From assembly GCA_910586895.1 (NCBI GenBank), contig CAJUIW010000003.1, positions 62,001-126,000 of the forward strand: DNA of 64,000 nucleotides, in the 5' to 3' direction. Each line of letters begins with the position of its first letter. Positions within the stretch are counted from its first letter, which is position 1. Position numbers and translations under genes: made by a program. The stretch comes from an uncultured Muribaculaceae bacterium. Lineage in GTDB: Bacteria; Bacteroidota; Bacteroidia; Bacteroidales; Muribaculaceae. Under the pieces are notes generated by a model, which did not search any database, was not told the DNA's origin, and was given only the letters and a program-made list of their open reading frames with translations. Positions 43,650 through 52,656 of this stretch are shown here, one piece after another.

Positions 43650-45194
43650 ATGGAAATAGCAATCTATGTGTCAATAGCCTTCGTAGTGGCACTGCTGATA
43701 GGCATTGTAGGCACAACTATAGTACAAAAGAATCTGGCCCGGAGCCAAGCTAAAGTAATAATTGACGAAGCACGCAGCGAAGCTGAGGTAATAAAGAAAA
43801 ACAAGCTTCTGGAAGCCCGCGAGGAGGAGCTCCGCATAAAAACCGACGCAGAGAAGCAGGCCGGGCAGCGCATGTCGAAGGTGCAGTCGGCTGAGAGCAA
43901 GCTGAAGCAGCGTGAACTGCAGCTCAATCAGCAGCAGAGTGAGAATCAGCGCACCCGCAACGAAAACGAGCAGACCCGCCAGCGCCTTCAGGAGCAGATA
44001 GCGGCCAACGAAACCCGTCAGGCCGAGCTCGAAGCTCTGCGCCACAAAGCTCAGGAGGAACTCGAGCATGTATCAGGGCTTTCATCGGAAGAGGCCAAAG
44101 AGAAACTTATCGAATCGCTTAAGGACGAGGCCAAGACAGCGGCCCAGAGCTACATCAACGACATAATGGACGAGGCTAAGCTCACCGCCAACAAGGAGGC
44201 AAAGCGTATCGTGGTACAGTCAATACAGCGTGTAGCCACTGAAACAGCTATCGAAAATTCCGTAACAGTATTCCAGATTGATTCCGATGAGATAAAAGGC
44301 CGCATCATAGGTCGTGAGGGCCGCAACATCCGCGCCCTTGAAGCCGCCACCGGCATTGAGATCATAGTGGATGACACCCCCGAAGCTATAGTCCTCTCAG
44401 GATTTGACCCCGTGCGCCGCGAAATAGCACGTCTGGCACTTCATCAGCTCGTAACCGACGGCCGTATCCATCCGGCACGCATCGAGGAGGTGGTAGCCAA
44501 AGTGCGCAAGCAGATTGAAGAGGAAATCATCGAAACCGGTAAGCGCACCACTATCGACCTTGGCATCCACGGCCTGCACCCCGAGCTGGTGCGTCTTGTT
44601 GGTAAGATGAAGTACCGCTCAAGCTACGGTCAGAACCTGCTCCAGCACTCACGCGAGACCGCCAACCTCTGCGCCGTAATGGCTTCGGAGCTCGGCCTCA
44701 ACCCCAAGAAAGCACGCCGCGCCGGACTGCTGCATGACATAGGCAAGGTGCCCGACGAAGAGCCGGAACTCCCCCACGCACTCCTTGGCATGAAGCTGGC
44801 TGAAAAGTATAAGGAGAAGCCCGATATCTGCAACGCCATAGGCGCTCACCACGATGAAGTGGAGATGATGTCGCTTCTGGCCCCCATCGTGCAGGTGTGC
44901 GATGCCATAAGCGGCGCCCGTCCCGGTGCCCGCCGTGAGATGGTAGAGGCTTACATCAAGCGCCTTAACGATCTTGAGCAGTTAGCCCTTTCTTACCCCG
45001 GAGTTATCAAGACCTACGCTATCCAGGCCGGCCGCGAACTCCGCGTGATAGTGGGAGCCGACAAGATTGATGATGTCGAAACAGAAAAGCTGTCATCAGA
45101 AATAGCCAAGCGTATTCAGGACGAAATGACATATCCCGGACAGGTGAAGATTACCGTCATACGTGAGACCCGTTCGGTAAGCTTTGCCAAATAA
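43650..45194 (+). CDS. rny: Ribonuclease Y
   Basis: 514-residue membrane-anchored endoribonuclease that initiates mRNA decay. One N-terminal helix (about 4-26), a long coiled coil rich in Glu, Lys and Gln (30-190), a KH domain (ISRVATE..., IKGRIIGREGRNIRALE near 212-230) and an HD domain with LLHDIGKVPDEE (H362, D363) and AHHDEVEMMS. Directly followed by a RicT-like protein gene, 13 bases later. In Bacillus subtilis RicT is part of the Y-complex that directs RNase Y, so the pair may reflect the same partnership. Confidence 0.96.
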   Translation: MEIAIYVSIAFVVALLIGIVGTTIVQKNLARSQAKVIIDEARSEAEVIKKNKLLEAREEELRIKTDAEKQAGQRMSKVQSAESKLKQRELQLNQQQSENQRTRNENEQTRQRLQEQIAANETRQAELEALRHKAQEELEHVSGLSSEEAKEKLIESLKDEAKTAAQSYINDIMDEAKLTANKEAKRIVVQSIQRVATETAIENSVTVFQIDSDEIKGRIIGREGRNIRALEAATGIEIIVDDTPEAIVLSGFDPVRREIARLALHQLVTDGRIHPARIEEVVAKVRKQIEEEIIETGKRTTIDLGIHGLHPELVRLVGKMKYRSSYGQNLLQHSRETANLCAVMASELGLNPKKARRAGLLHDIGKVPDEEPELPHALLGMKLAEKYKEKPDICNAIGAHHDEVEMMSLLAPIVQVCDAISGARPGARREMVEAYIKRLNDLEQLALSYPGVIKTYAIQAGRELRVIVGADKIDDVETEKLSSEIAKRIQDEMTYPGQVKITVIRETRSVSFAK

Positions 45195-45207
45195 TATCCG
45201 GTGAGTC

Positions 45208-46503
45208 ATGAATCACGAACAGAACAATCAGCCTCAGCAGTCAGATGCCGAGCATGAATCGCCACGCTCCTACATGCAGTGCCGCCCATGCTCCCGCAAG
45301 GAGCCGCCGCGCGGCAAACTGAACTGCACCAACTGGCTGGCCGATATTCCCGGCACGGAATCAGGCTTCGATATCGTAGAGGTCCAGTTCAAGAATACCC
45401 GAAAAGGCTTTTTCCGCAACTCGCTCAACCTGCCCCTCGAGCAGGGCGACTGGGTGGCCGTTGAAGCCACTCCCGGGCATGACATAGGGCAGATTACCCT
45501 TACCGGACCGCTCGTCGCAAAGCAGATGCGCAAGGCCAACATCAAACCCGGCACCGAGATAAAACGTGTGTTCCGCAAGGCCCGGCCTGTTGACATGGAG
45601 AAATTCGAGGAGGCGAAAGCCAAGGAGAACGACACCATGATACGCGCCCGCAAGATAGCCGAGGATCTGCACCTCAATATGAAGATAGGCGATGTGGAGT
45701 ACCAGGGCGATGGTAACAAAGCCATATTCTACTATATTGCCGATGAGCGTGTTGACTTCCGTCAGCTGATCAAAGTCCTTGCCGATGCATTCAAGGTGAG
45801 AATCGAGATGAAGCAGATCGGAGCACGTCAGGAGGCCGGACGCATAGGTGGCATAGGCCCCTGCGGACGTCCGCTTTGCTGTGCGAGCTGGATGACCAAT
45901 TTCGTATCGGTTGGCACAGCCGCCGCGCGCTATCAGGATATATCACTTAATCCGCAGAAGCTTGCCGGACAGTGCGCAAAGCTGAAATGCTGCCTCAACT
46001 TTGAGGTGGACAGCTATGTGGAGGCCGTGAAGAGAATGCCGGCTAAAGAGGTGCGCCTCGAAACAGCCGATGCCACATATTTCCACTTCAAGCACGATGT
46101 GTTCAAGCGCGAGATAATGTACAGCACGGACAAGAATGTACCTGCCAACCTCGTCACCATAGATGCCGACAGAGCCTTTGAAATCATAGCCCTCAACAAA
46201 GCCGGCGAAAAGCCGCTCACGCTCCAGCGTGATTCGGAATCGGCCAACACTCCGGCCTCACAATATGCCGACATCCTCGGACAGGACAGCATAGCCCGCT
46301 TTGACAAGAAGAAAAAGAAGCGGAAACCTAAGCAGAAGCAGGGCGCCCAACAGCCGCAGGGCAAACGCCCCAACGAGGGTCAGGAAAAGCCGGCAGAACC
46401 GCGCAAACCGAAAAATCAGGAGCAACCACGCCGCCCCAAAGGCGAACGTCGCCAGCGCAATGACCGTCCGCGCCCTGAAAAGCCTGATAAAAACGAGGAA
46501 TAA
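45208..46503 (+). CDS. PSP1-domain protein, RicT-like
   Basis: 431-residue cytoplasmic protein. The PSP1 C-terminal domain spans about 40-270: IVEVQFKNTRKGFF, then the cysteine-rich block GGIGPCGRPLCCASWM and GQCAKLKCCLNFEVDSY. In B. subtilis RicT these cysteines help bind iron-sulfur clusters in the RicAFT complex. The last 110 residues are a low-complexity basic tail of Lys, Arg, Pro and Gln, probably disordered and RNA-binding. Lies between rny and gldH; RicA and RicF homologues are not in the window. Confidence 0.88.
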   Translation: MNHEQNNQPQQSDAEHESPRSYMQCRPCSRKEPPRGKLNCTNWLADIPGTESGFDIVEVQFKNTRKGFFRNSLNLPLEQGDWVAVEATPGHDIGQITLTGPLVAKQMRKANIKPGTEIKRVFRKARPVDMEKFEEAKAKENDTMIRARKIAEDLHLNMKIGDVEYQGDGNKAIFYYIADERVDFRQLIKVLADAFKVRIEMKQIGARQEAGRIGGIGPCGRPLCCASWMTNFVSVGTAAARYQDISLNPQKLAGQCAKLKCCLNFEVDSYVEAVKRMPAKEVRLETADATYFHFKHDVFKREIMYSTDKNVPANLVTIDADRAFEIIALNKAGEKPLTLQRDSESANTPASQYADILGQDSIARFDKKKKKRKPKQKQGAQQPQGKRPNEGQEKPAEPRKPKNQEQPRRPKGERRQRNDRPRPEKPDKNEE

Positions 46504-46512
46504 CTGCGACTT

Positions 46513-46968
46513 ATGAGAGCATTGATAGCAGCAATAATAGCTATGGCGGTCATGGCCGGATGCTCGGGGCGGCACTCTTCGTTCAGTTCATTCACTGATA
46601 CCGACATACATGGATGGGCCTATGGTGATACCCTGACATTCTACCCCACGGGACTCGACTCGGCCGACACACGAACGCTCGACGCGGCCATTCGCCACAG
46701 CGGCGCCTATATGTACCGCAACCTGTGGCTTGAAGTGAGCTACCGCGGATCGGACAGCATTCTCCGCCGCGATACAGTGGAACTGGAGCTTGCCGACGTG
46801 TACGGCCGATGGCTCGGAAGCGGCTTCGGCCCATCCTATCAGATGCAGGTGCAGGTGGGACTGGCAGCCAATCTGGCTGACTCCACTCCGATACATATAC
46901 GGCATATAATGCGGGTTGACACCCTTAGAGGAATTCAACAGGTAGGAATAGAACTTCATAATAGATGA
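46513..46968 (+). CDS. gldH: Gliding motility lipoprotein GldH
   Basis: 151-residue outer-layer lipoprotein (lipobox VMAGC, Cys17). HSSFSSFTDTDIHGWAYGDTLTF and YMYRNLWLEVSYRGSDS are GldH features. GldH was named for gliding motility in Flavobacterium but is retained in non-gliding Bacteroidales, and no other gld genes are nearby, so its role here is likely in the cell envelope, not movement. Stop overlaps the ATG of the HAD gene by 4 bases. Confidence 0.88.
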   Translation: MRALIAAIIAMAVMAGCSGRHSSFSSFTDTDIHGWAYGDTLTFYPTGLDSADTRTLDAAIRHSGAYMYRNLWLEVSYRGSDSILRRDTVELELADVYGRWLGSGFGPSYQMQVQVGLAANLADSTPIHIRHIMRVDTLRGIQQVGIELHNR

Positions 46969-47600
46969 ACCAGCGATTTGACAGTATAATATTCGACATG
47001 GACGGAACACTTTGGGATGCCGTCGATTCATATTGTGCAGTTTGGGACGAAACGTCCCGTGCCCTTGGTATTGACCATACAGTAAGCCGCGATGAGCTTA
47101 TACACTGTATGGGTATGACCATTGACAAAATCTACGACCGTGTAGCCGCTCCCTACTGTCCCGCCGATATCCGCGACCGCTATCTGGAGCTGCTTGCCCA
47201 TAACGAGACCACTATGATGCCACGGCTCGGAGGGCGCCTGTATCCGGGAGTAAGAGAGGGCATAGAGCAGTTGAGCCGCGGCTATAAACTGTTCATGGTG
47301 AGCAACTGCGGTGCCGAAGAACTGAAAAATTTCCTCAGTTTCACGGGACTCACCCCGTTCATAACAGATACGCTCACGTATGGCGAAACCATGCATGGCA
47401 AGGATTATAACATAGCCCTTATCAGCAAGCGAAATCATCTCAAAGCACCAATCTATGTAGGCGACACCGAAGGCGACTGCCGTAGCGCACATAGCGCTGG
47501 GTGCCCCATGCTGCATGTCACCTATGGCTTCGGCACAGCCCCCGATGCCGATTATTCGGCCGGAAGCTTTGACGAAGTAGTCAGTTTTTTCAATAATTGA
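46965..47600 (+). CDS. HAD-family hydrolase, phosphoglycolate phosphatase-like
   Basis: 211-residue HAD phosphatase. Motif I is IIFDMDGTLWDA (nucleophile and acid Asp near residue 11), motif II is FMVSNCGA, motif III lysine is near MHGKDYN and motif IV is YVGDTEGDCRSAHSAG. An alpha-helical cap lies between motifs I and II. Substrate unknown; a small phosphate ester such as phosphoglycolate is typical for this subclass. Confidence 0.88.
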   Translation: MNQRFDSIIFDMDGTLWDAVDSYCAVWDETSRALGIDHTVSRDELIHCMGMTIDKIYDRVAAPYCPADIRDRYLELLAHNETTMMPRLGGRLYPGVREGIEQLSRGYKLFMVSNCGAEELKNFLSFTGLTPFITDTLTYGETMHGKDYNIALISKRNHLKAPIYVGDTEGDCRSAHSAGCPMLHVTYGFGTAPDADYSAGSFDEVVSFFNN

Positions 47601-47605
47601 AAGTC

Positions 47606-48787
47606 ATGAATCCACTTATACTTCTTCCGCAGGACGAACATCAGCGCCGCATTGACGCTGTGAAGCATCGTCTTGCCGCAAACGGGACAGGCGCAATCCT
47701 GATAACCGACAATGCAAACACCTACTATCTGACCGGAAGAGTATTTACCGGCTACATATATATACCTGTAAAAGGCCCCGTACTATACTTCGTACGCCGT
47801 CCGGCCGGACTTGCAGGCGATGACATCATATATATCCGCAAGCCTGAGGAAATGCCCCTATCTATCGGCCCGGACAATACACCTGAGCGGCTGGCTCTGG
47901 AACTTGACATCACCCCCTACTCCATCATCGAGCGGTTGAAATCAGTATTCCCCGGTAGTGAGATAACCAACGGCAGTACGGTGATGCGCGCCTGCCGTGC
48001 TGTCAAGACACCTTATGAACTCCAGCAGATAAAGCTTTCTGCAGAAAAGCAGTGCGCTGTATACCGCCGCGTACCACGCATGTACAAGGATGGCATGACC
48101 GATATCGAGCTACAGATAGAGATAGAGCGGGCTCTGCGTCTTGAAGGGTGCCTCGGACAGTTCCGTATAAGCGGCGACTCTATGGAGATATTCATGGGAA
48201 GTATCCTTGTAGGAGAGAACGCCGACAATCCATCGCCCTACGACTTCGCCATGGGTGGAGCAGGGCTTGACCCCTCGAATCCCGGAGGTGCCAACGGCAC
48301 ACTTATCCGCCCGGGCAACACCATAATGGTTGATGCCAACGGAAATTTCACCGGCTACATGACCGACATGACGCGTACGTTCCGCCTCGGAGATATTACA
48401 GAGCTGGCTCAGAAAGCCCATCAGTGCTCAATAGATATATGCCACCATCTGGCTGCCATAGCCCTACCAGGCACTGAAGCCAAGCAACTCTACCATGAAG
48501 CGGCGCGAATGGCTGAGGAAGCCGGACTTGCGGAATACTTCATGGGGCATCATCAGAAAGCCGGATTCATAGGCCACGGCGTCGGTATCGAAATCAACGA
48601 GCTCCCCGTCATAGCACCACGGAGCCGCGACATCCTTGCCGCCGGCAATGTATTTGCACTGGAACCGAAATTCGTCATCCCCAAGGTTGGAGCCGTGGGC
48701 ATTGAGAACACATATCTGGTCACTGAGACAGGACTTGAGTGCCTTACCGGCGACGTAACCGAACAGATTGTAGAATTTATACCCTGA
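47606..48787 (+). CDS. Xaa-Pro peptidase-like M24 metallopeptidase
   Basis: 393-residue creatinase-fold protein. The N-terminal domain covers about 1-150; the pita-bread catalytic domain has metal ligands in VDANGNFTGYMTDMTRTF (two Asp), IGHGVGIEINELP (His), and LEPKFVIPKVGAVGIENTYLV (two Glu). Start set at ATG 47606; an in-frame TTG at 47597 overlaps the previous stop. Cleavage of X-Pro dipeptides is the family role; a peptidase-like protein without that specificity cannot be excluded. Confidence 0.88.
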   Translation: MNPLILLPQDEHQRRIDAVKHRLAANGTGAILITDNANTYYLTGRVFTGYIYIPVKGPVLYFVRRPAGLAGDDIIYIRKPEEMPLSIGPDNTPERLALELDITPYSIIERLKSVFPGSEITNGSTVMRACRAVKTPYELQQIKLSAEKQCAVYRRVPRMYKDGMTDIELQIEIERALRLEGCLGQFRISGDSMEIFMGSILVGENADNPSPYDFAMGGAGLDPSNPGGANGTLIRPGNTIMVDANGNFTGYMTDMTRTFRLGDITELAQKAHQCSIDICHHLAAIALPGTEAKQLYHEAARMAEEAGLAEYFMGHHQKAGFIGHGVGIEINELPVIAPRSRDILAAGNVFALEPKFVIPKVGAVGIENTYLVTETGLECLTGDVTEQIVEFIP

Positions 48788-48788
48788 A

Positions 48789-50222
48789 ATGACTCCCGAC
48801 ACTGTAAACTTCAAGCACCTGATTGACTCGAAGGTATTCCATACTGTAGGCAGTGCGGCCGACGGACTTGGCATACCGGCTTACGTGGTGGGTGGATATG
48901 TAAGGGATCTGATCCTGCACCGCCACTCTAAGGATATTGATTTCGTAACGGTAGGATCAGGTATAGATCTGGCACGTGAAGTAGCCGCAAAACTTGGCCG
49001 CGGGACATCGCTCAACGTATTCAAGACCTACGGCACCGCGCAGGTCAAACGCGGGCAGATGGAACTTGAATTCGTAGGTGCCCGCCGTGAATCGTACACC
49101 CCTGAAAGCCGCAATCCGCAGGTAAGCGAAGGGACACTTGACGATGACCTCTCACGCCGCGACTTCACCATCAACGCCATGGCTATCGACGTGACTTCCG
49201 GAGGATTCGGCATGCTTATCGACCGCTTCAACGGGCTGGAGGATCTTGAACGCCGTATAATCCGTACGCCGCTTGACCCTGACGTGACTTTCTCCGACGA
49301 CCCTCTGCGCATGATGCGCGCCGTGCGCTTCGCCACACAGCTTGACTTCACCATCCACCCCGAAACGCTGGAGGCCATACGCCGCAACGCCTCACGCATC
49401 GAAATCATCACCCGCGAGCGGATAGCCACAGAGCTAATGAAGATCATGGGCTCGGAAAAGCCGTCCATCGGCTGGCACCTGCTTGCCGACACAGGGCTGC
49501 TAAAAAAAATATTCCCCGAACTGGATGCCATGCGCGGAGTAGATGTCGTAAAAGGGCGGGCACATAAAGACAATTTCGACCACACGCTCACCGTGCTTGA
49601 CAAAGTGGCAGCCAACAGTGAGAATGTATGGCTCCGATGGGCAGCGCTGATGCACGATATTGCCAAACCGGTGACAAAACGCTGGGATGACAACATAGGC
49701 TGGACTTTCCACAATCACAACTTCGTAGGAGCGAAGATGGTGCCCCGTATATTCCGTAAAATGAGGCTTCCGCTGAATGAGCACATGAAGTATGTGGCCA
49801 AGCTCGTGGAGCTGCACATGCGCCCGATTGCGCTCGTTGAGGATGAAGTGACCGATTCTGCCGTACGGCGCCTGATACATGAAGCCGCCGATGATATCGA
49901 TGACCTTATGACACTATGTCAGGCCGATATCACCTCCAAGAATGCCGAGAAAGTGCGCCGTCACCTTGAGAACTTTGAGAATGTGAAGCGCAAGATGGCC
50001 GAGCTTGAGGAGCGTGACCATATACGTCAGTTCCAGCCACCCATTGACGGCAGTGAGATAATGACCACGTTCAATCTTCCTCCCTCGGCTATAGTAGGGA
50101 CCATAAAAAGCGCCATCAAGGATGCCATTCTTGACGGGAAAATAGAGAACCAGTATGAAGCGGCACGCGAATATATGATCATGGTAGCCGCCGGTTACGG
50201 CCTGAGCCCCGCTGATCAATAA
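48789..50222 (+). CDS. cca: CCA-adding tRNA nucleotidyltransferase with HD domain
   Basis: 477-residue class II nucleotidyltransferase that adds or repairs the 3' CCA of tRNAs. YVVGGYVRDLILHRHSKDIDFV holds the GGxxRD and DxD catalytic motifs; RRDFTINAMAID and DDPLRMMRAVRFA are typical. The HD domain (WAALMHDIAKPVTKRW, about 285-300) and a C-terminal helical part follow. The tRNA-His at 42.7 kb in this window has no clear encoded CCA and would need it. Begins directly after the peptidase gene. Confidence 0.93.
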   Translation: MTPDTVNFKHLIDSKVFHTVGSAADGLGIPAYVVGGYVRDLILHRHSKDIDFVTVGSGIDLAREVAAKLGRGTSLNVFKTYGTAQVKRGQMELEFVGARRESYTPESRNPQVSEGTLDDDLSRRDFTINAMAIDVTSGGFGMLIDRFNGLEDLERRIIRTPLDPDVTFSDDPLRMMRAVRFATQLDFTIHPETLEAIRRNASRIEIITRERIATELMKIMGSEKPSIGWHLLADTGLLKKIFPELDAMRGVDVVKGRAHKDNFDHTLTVLDKVAANSENVWLRWAALMHDIAKPVTKRWDDNIGWTFHNHNFVGAKMVPRIFRKMRLPLNEHMKYVAKLVELHMRPIALVEDEVTDSAVRRLIHEAADDIDDLMTLCQADITSKNAEKVRRHLENFENVKRKMAELEERDHIRQFQPPIDGSEIMTTFNLPPSAIVGTIKSAIKDAILDGKIENQYEAAREYMIMVAAGYGLSPADQ

Positions 50223-50238
50223 CCTATAACCAATTCCG

Positions 50239-50571
50239 ATGTATTACGTAAAGAAACGAATGGAGATAGCCGGATGCCACCATCTGACTCTTGACTATCC
50301 GAGCAAATGCTCACGCCGCCACGGACACAACTGGGTAATAACCGTATGGTGCAAGGCGCGTGAACTTAACGCCAATGGAATGGTGGTCGACTTTTCGGCC
50401 ATAAAGGAGAGCGTGACATCCTATCTGGATCATGGCGACTTCAACGAATTGCTCCCATTCAATCCTACCGCTGAAAACATAGCACGCTGGATATGCGAGC
50501 GTATACCCCAATGCTACAAGGTGGAGGTTCAGGAAAGCGAAGACAACATAGCCATTTATGAAGCCGACTGA
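50239..50571 (+). CDS. queD: 6-carboxytetrahydropterin synthase QueD
   Basis: 110-residue enzyme of queuosine biosynthesis, converting dihydroneopterin triphosphate to 6-carboxytetrahydropterin. Zinc ligands: His15 (CHHL) and His28, His30 (RRHGHNW); catalytic Cys24 in KCSRRHGH. DFSAIKESV and LDHGDFNELLPFNPTAENIAR are strongly conserved. Its 3' end overlaps queE by 14 bases. The product feeds QueE; QueC and QueF lie elsewhere. Confidence 0.95.
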   Translation: MYYVKKRMEIAGCHHLTLDYPSKCSRRHGHNWVITVWCKARELNANGMVVDFSAIKESVTSYLDHGDFNELLPFNPTAENIARWICERIPQCYKVEVQESEDNIAIYEAD

Positions 50572-51142
50572 CAATAGCCGCTACCGCGTAAACGAAATAT
50601 TCTATTCTCTACAGGGCGAAGGATTCCACACCGGTACCCCCTCAGTCTTCATACGTCTGAGCGGATGCAACCGCACCTGCACTTTCTGCGACACTGACCA
50701 CAGCGAGTACCGGTTGATGACCGCGCAGGAGATAGTGCAGAAAGTAGAGAAGTATCCAGCCCGGCATGTGGTAATTACAGGTGGCGAACCGCTCCTGCAG
50801 CTTGACCGTACGCTTATCGATGCGCTCCACGCCGCAGGACGATATATAGCGGTTGAAACCAACGGTTCCATCGCCGCACCTGAAGGTATTGACTGGATAA
50901 CATGTTCCCCGAAGTCACAACCATGGGCACTCGACCGGTGCGATGAACTGAAAGCGGTGTACCATCCCTCTATTGATATTGATGCGATGAACTGCCACTT
51001 CACAGCCGCCCACCGATTTCTTCAGCCATGTACCGACCCAGTTACAGGCTCGGCCAACATTGCTGAAACAGTGGAATATATCCTTGCACACCCTGAATGG
51101 AGGCTGTCATTGCAGACACACAAGATATTGAATATCCGGTAG
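50558..51142 (+). CDS. queE: 7-carboxy-7-deazaguanine synthase QueE
   Basis: 194-residue radical-SAM enzyme that makes 7-carboxy-7-deazaguanine from 6-carboxytetrahydropterin. Cluster cysteines C37, C41 and C44 (CNRTCTFC, CX3CX2C). VITGGEPLLQ is the SAM-binding loop; YSLQGEG near residue 17 binds substrate carboxylates in QueE enzymes. Overlaps queD by 14 bases. Queuosine modifies GUN anticodon tRNAs, including the tRNA-His encoded at 42.7 kb. Confidence 0.95.
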   Translation: MKPTDNSRYRVNEIFYSLQGEGFHTGTPSVFIRLSGCNRTCTFCDTDHSEYRLMTAQEIVQKVEKYPARHVVITGGEPLLQLDRTLIDALHAAGRYIAVETNGSIAAPEGIDWITCSPKSQPWALDRCDELKAVYHPSIDIDAMNCHFTAAHRFLQPCTDPVTGSANIAETVEYILAHPEWRLSLQTHKILNIR

Positions 51143-51179
51143 CGGGCACTCCGATTTTTCAGATTCAGAATAAATTTCG

Positions 51180-51187
51180 TAATTTTG
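51180..51187 (+). promoter_or_regulatory. -7 element for the TPR/PD40 gene
   Basis: TAATTTTG matches TAnnTTTG; leader to ATG 51217 about 25 bases. Confidence 0.5.
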
Positions 51188-51216
51188 TGATTAAACATCC
51201 TCTAAAAACCGTAATC

Positions 51217-52620
51217 ATGAATTTACGCAACATATTCATAGCAGCTGCCGCCACACTATCGCTGTCGGCATACGCCATCACACTGGACGAGGCGAAGGCT
51301 GCATTCGCAGCCGGCAACTATAAGCTGGCAGCTCCCGAACTGAAAGCCGCCGCCGACCGCGAGCCTAAGAATGCCAACATCAACGCCATGGCCGGAGAAG
51401 CGCTGCTATATAGCGGACATGCCGCCGATGCCACCCGCTACCTTGACCGCGCCGGAGCATCAGGAATGCTCTCAATGGCCAAATACAAGATGGAGCAGTA
51501 TGACTTTGACGGCGCCGACGAGTGGATTGAAAAGTATTTCAAATCAAAATATAAGAACAAAGAGGTTCCGGAGAATGATCCCGGCAACAGTCTGTCAGCC
51601 AAAATGGATCTCGGACGCTCTATGCTTGACCGCGTGGAGAAGATTGCCGTGATTGACAGCTTCACCGTTGACAAAGACAAGTTCCTGCAGGCATTCCGCC
51701 TGTCAGCGCCCACAGGCCAACTGTCAAGTCCTGAAACACTGCCTGAAAATATGCGCCCCAACACACACACCGCCGTATATGTGACCGAAAACGGCGAGCA
51801 TAAGATGTGGGGTGCGCCCGACTCACGTGGGGAGATTCACCTTGTGGAATCATCCCTGCTTGCCGACGGCACATGGGAGCAGCCCCGCCAGCTTAACGGA
51901 GCTGTGAACCAGAAGGGAGTCAACTCCAATTTCCCATTCCTGATGAGCGATGGAGTGACACTCTACTTTGCCTCAAACAATCCTGAAACCGGACTTGGCG
52001 GCTACGACATATACATATCACGCAATGACGGCGACAGCTATCTGGAGCCTCAGAACATAGGCATGCCCTATAACTCCCCCGCCGACGACTATATGCTGGC
52101 CATTGACGAGGTGACTGGTGCCGGATGGTGGGCTACAGACCGCAACCATATACCCGGGAAAGTGACCATCTATCTGTATGTACCCACCGAGCTACGTGTC
52201 AACTACTCGCCTGATACCCCTGACCTTGCTCAGCTGGCACGCCTGTCATCCATTGCCGCCACCCCGAAGGATGGCATAAATGTCAGCAAAATAAAGGCTG
52301 CCGTAGATGCTATCGATGTGGTAACCGACAACGAATCCAACTCTGATTTTGAATTTGTCCTGCCTGACGGCACACGTCTGCATTCCCTGGAGGACTTCGC
52401 ATCCGATGCAGCCGCAGCGGCTATGGAGAGCTATCTTGACAAAAAAGATGAGATGACACAGCTCGCCAACCGCCTGACCGACATGCGCCGCAGCTATGCC
52501 GAGGGCGACAAGCAGACATCATCGGCCATACTCAAGGCCGAAAAAGATATGGAGCGGATGCGTACTGAGCTTCGCCGTCTGTCCAACAACATCATCTCCA
52601 CAGAGATGAAAGCACGTTAA
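51217..52620 (+). CDS. Secreted TPR and PD40 (WD40-like) repeat protein
   Basis: 467-residue envelope protein with signal peptide MNLRNIFIAAAATLSLSAYA. TPR-like helices at about 24-110 (DEAKAAFAAGNYKLAAPELKAA), then beta-propeller PD40 repeats: NSNFPFLMSDGVTLYFASN, GGYDIYISRNDGDSYLEPQNIG, and DDYMLAIDEVTGAGWWATDR. The C-terminus is a coiled coil (about 400-460). Bacteroidetes often fuse this TPR-PD40 architecture to OmpA; the OmpA domain is absent here. Start at ATG 51217, after the promoter; an upstream frame from 51097 overlaps queE. Confidence 0.8.
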   Translation: MNLRNIFIAAAATLSLSAYAITLDEAKAAFAAGNYKLAAPELKAAADREPKNANINAMAGEALLYSGHAADATRYLDRAGASGMLSMAKYKMEQYDFDGADEWIEKYFKSKYKNKEVPENDPGNSLSAKMDLGRSMLDRVEKIAVIDSFTVDKDKFLQAFRLSAPTGQLSSPETLPENMRPNTHTAVYVTENGEHKMWGAPDSRGEIHLVESSLLADGTWEQPRQLNGAVNQKGVNSNFPFLMSDGVTLYFASNNPETGLGGYDIYISRNDGDSYLEPQNIGMPYNSPADDYMLAIDEVTGAGWWATDRNHIPGKVTIYLYVPTELRVNYSPDTPDLAQLARLSSIAATPKDGINVSKIKAAVDAIDVVTDNESNSDFEFVLPDGTRLHSLEDFASDAAAAAMESYLDKKDEMTQLANRLTDMRRSYAEGDKQTSSAILKAEKDMERMRTELRRLSNNIISTEMKAR

Positions 52621-52656
52621 TCAACACACCTTATTTATACATTATTACATCACGCC

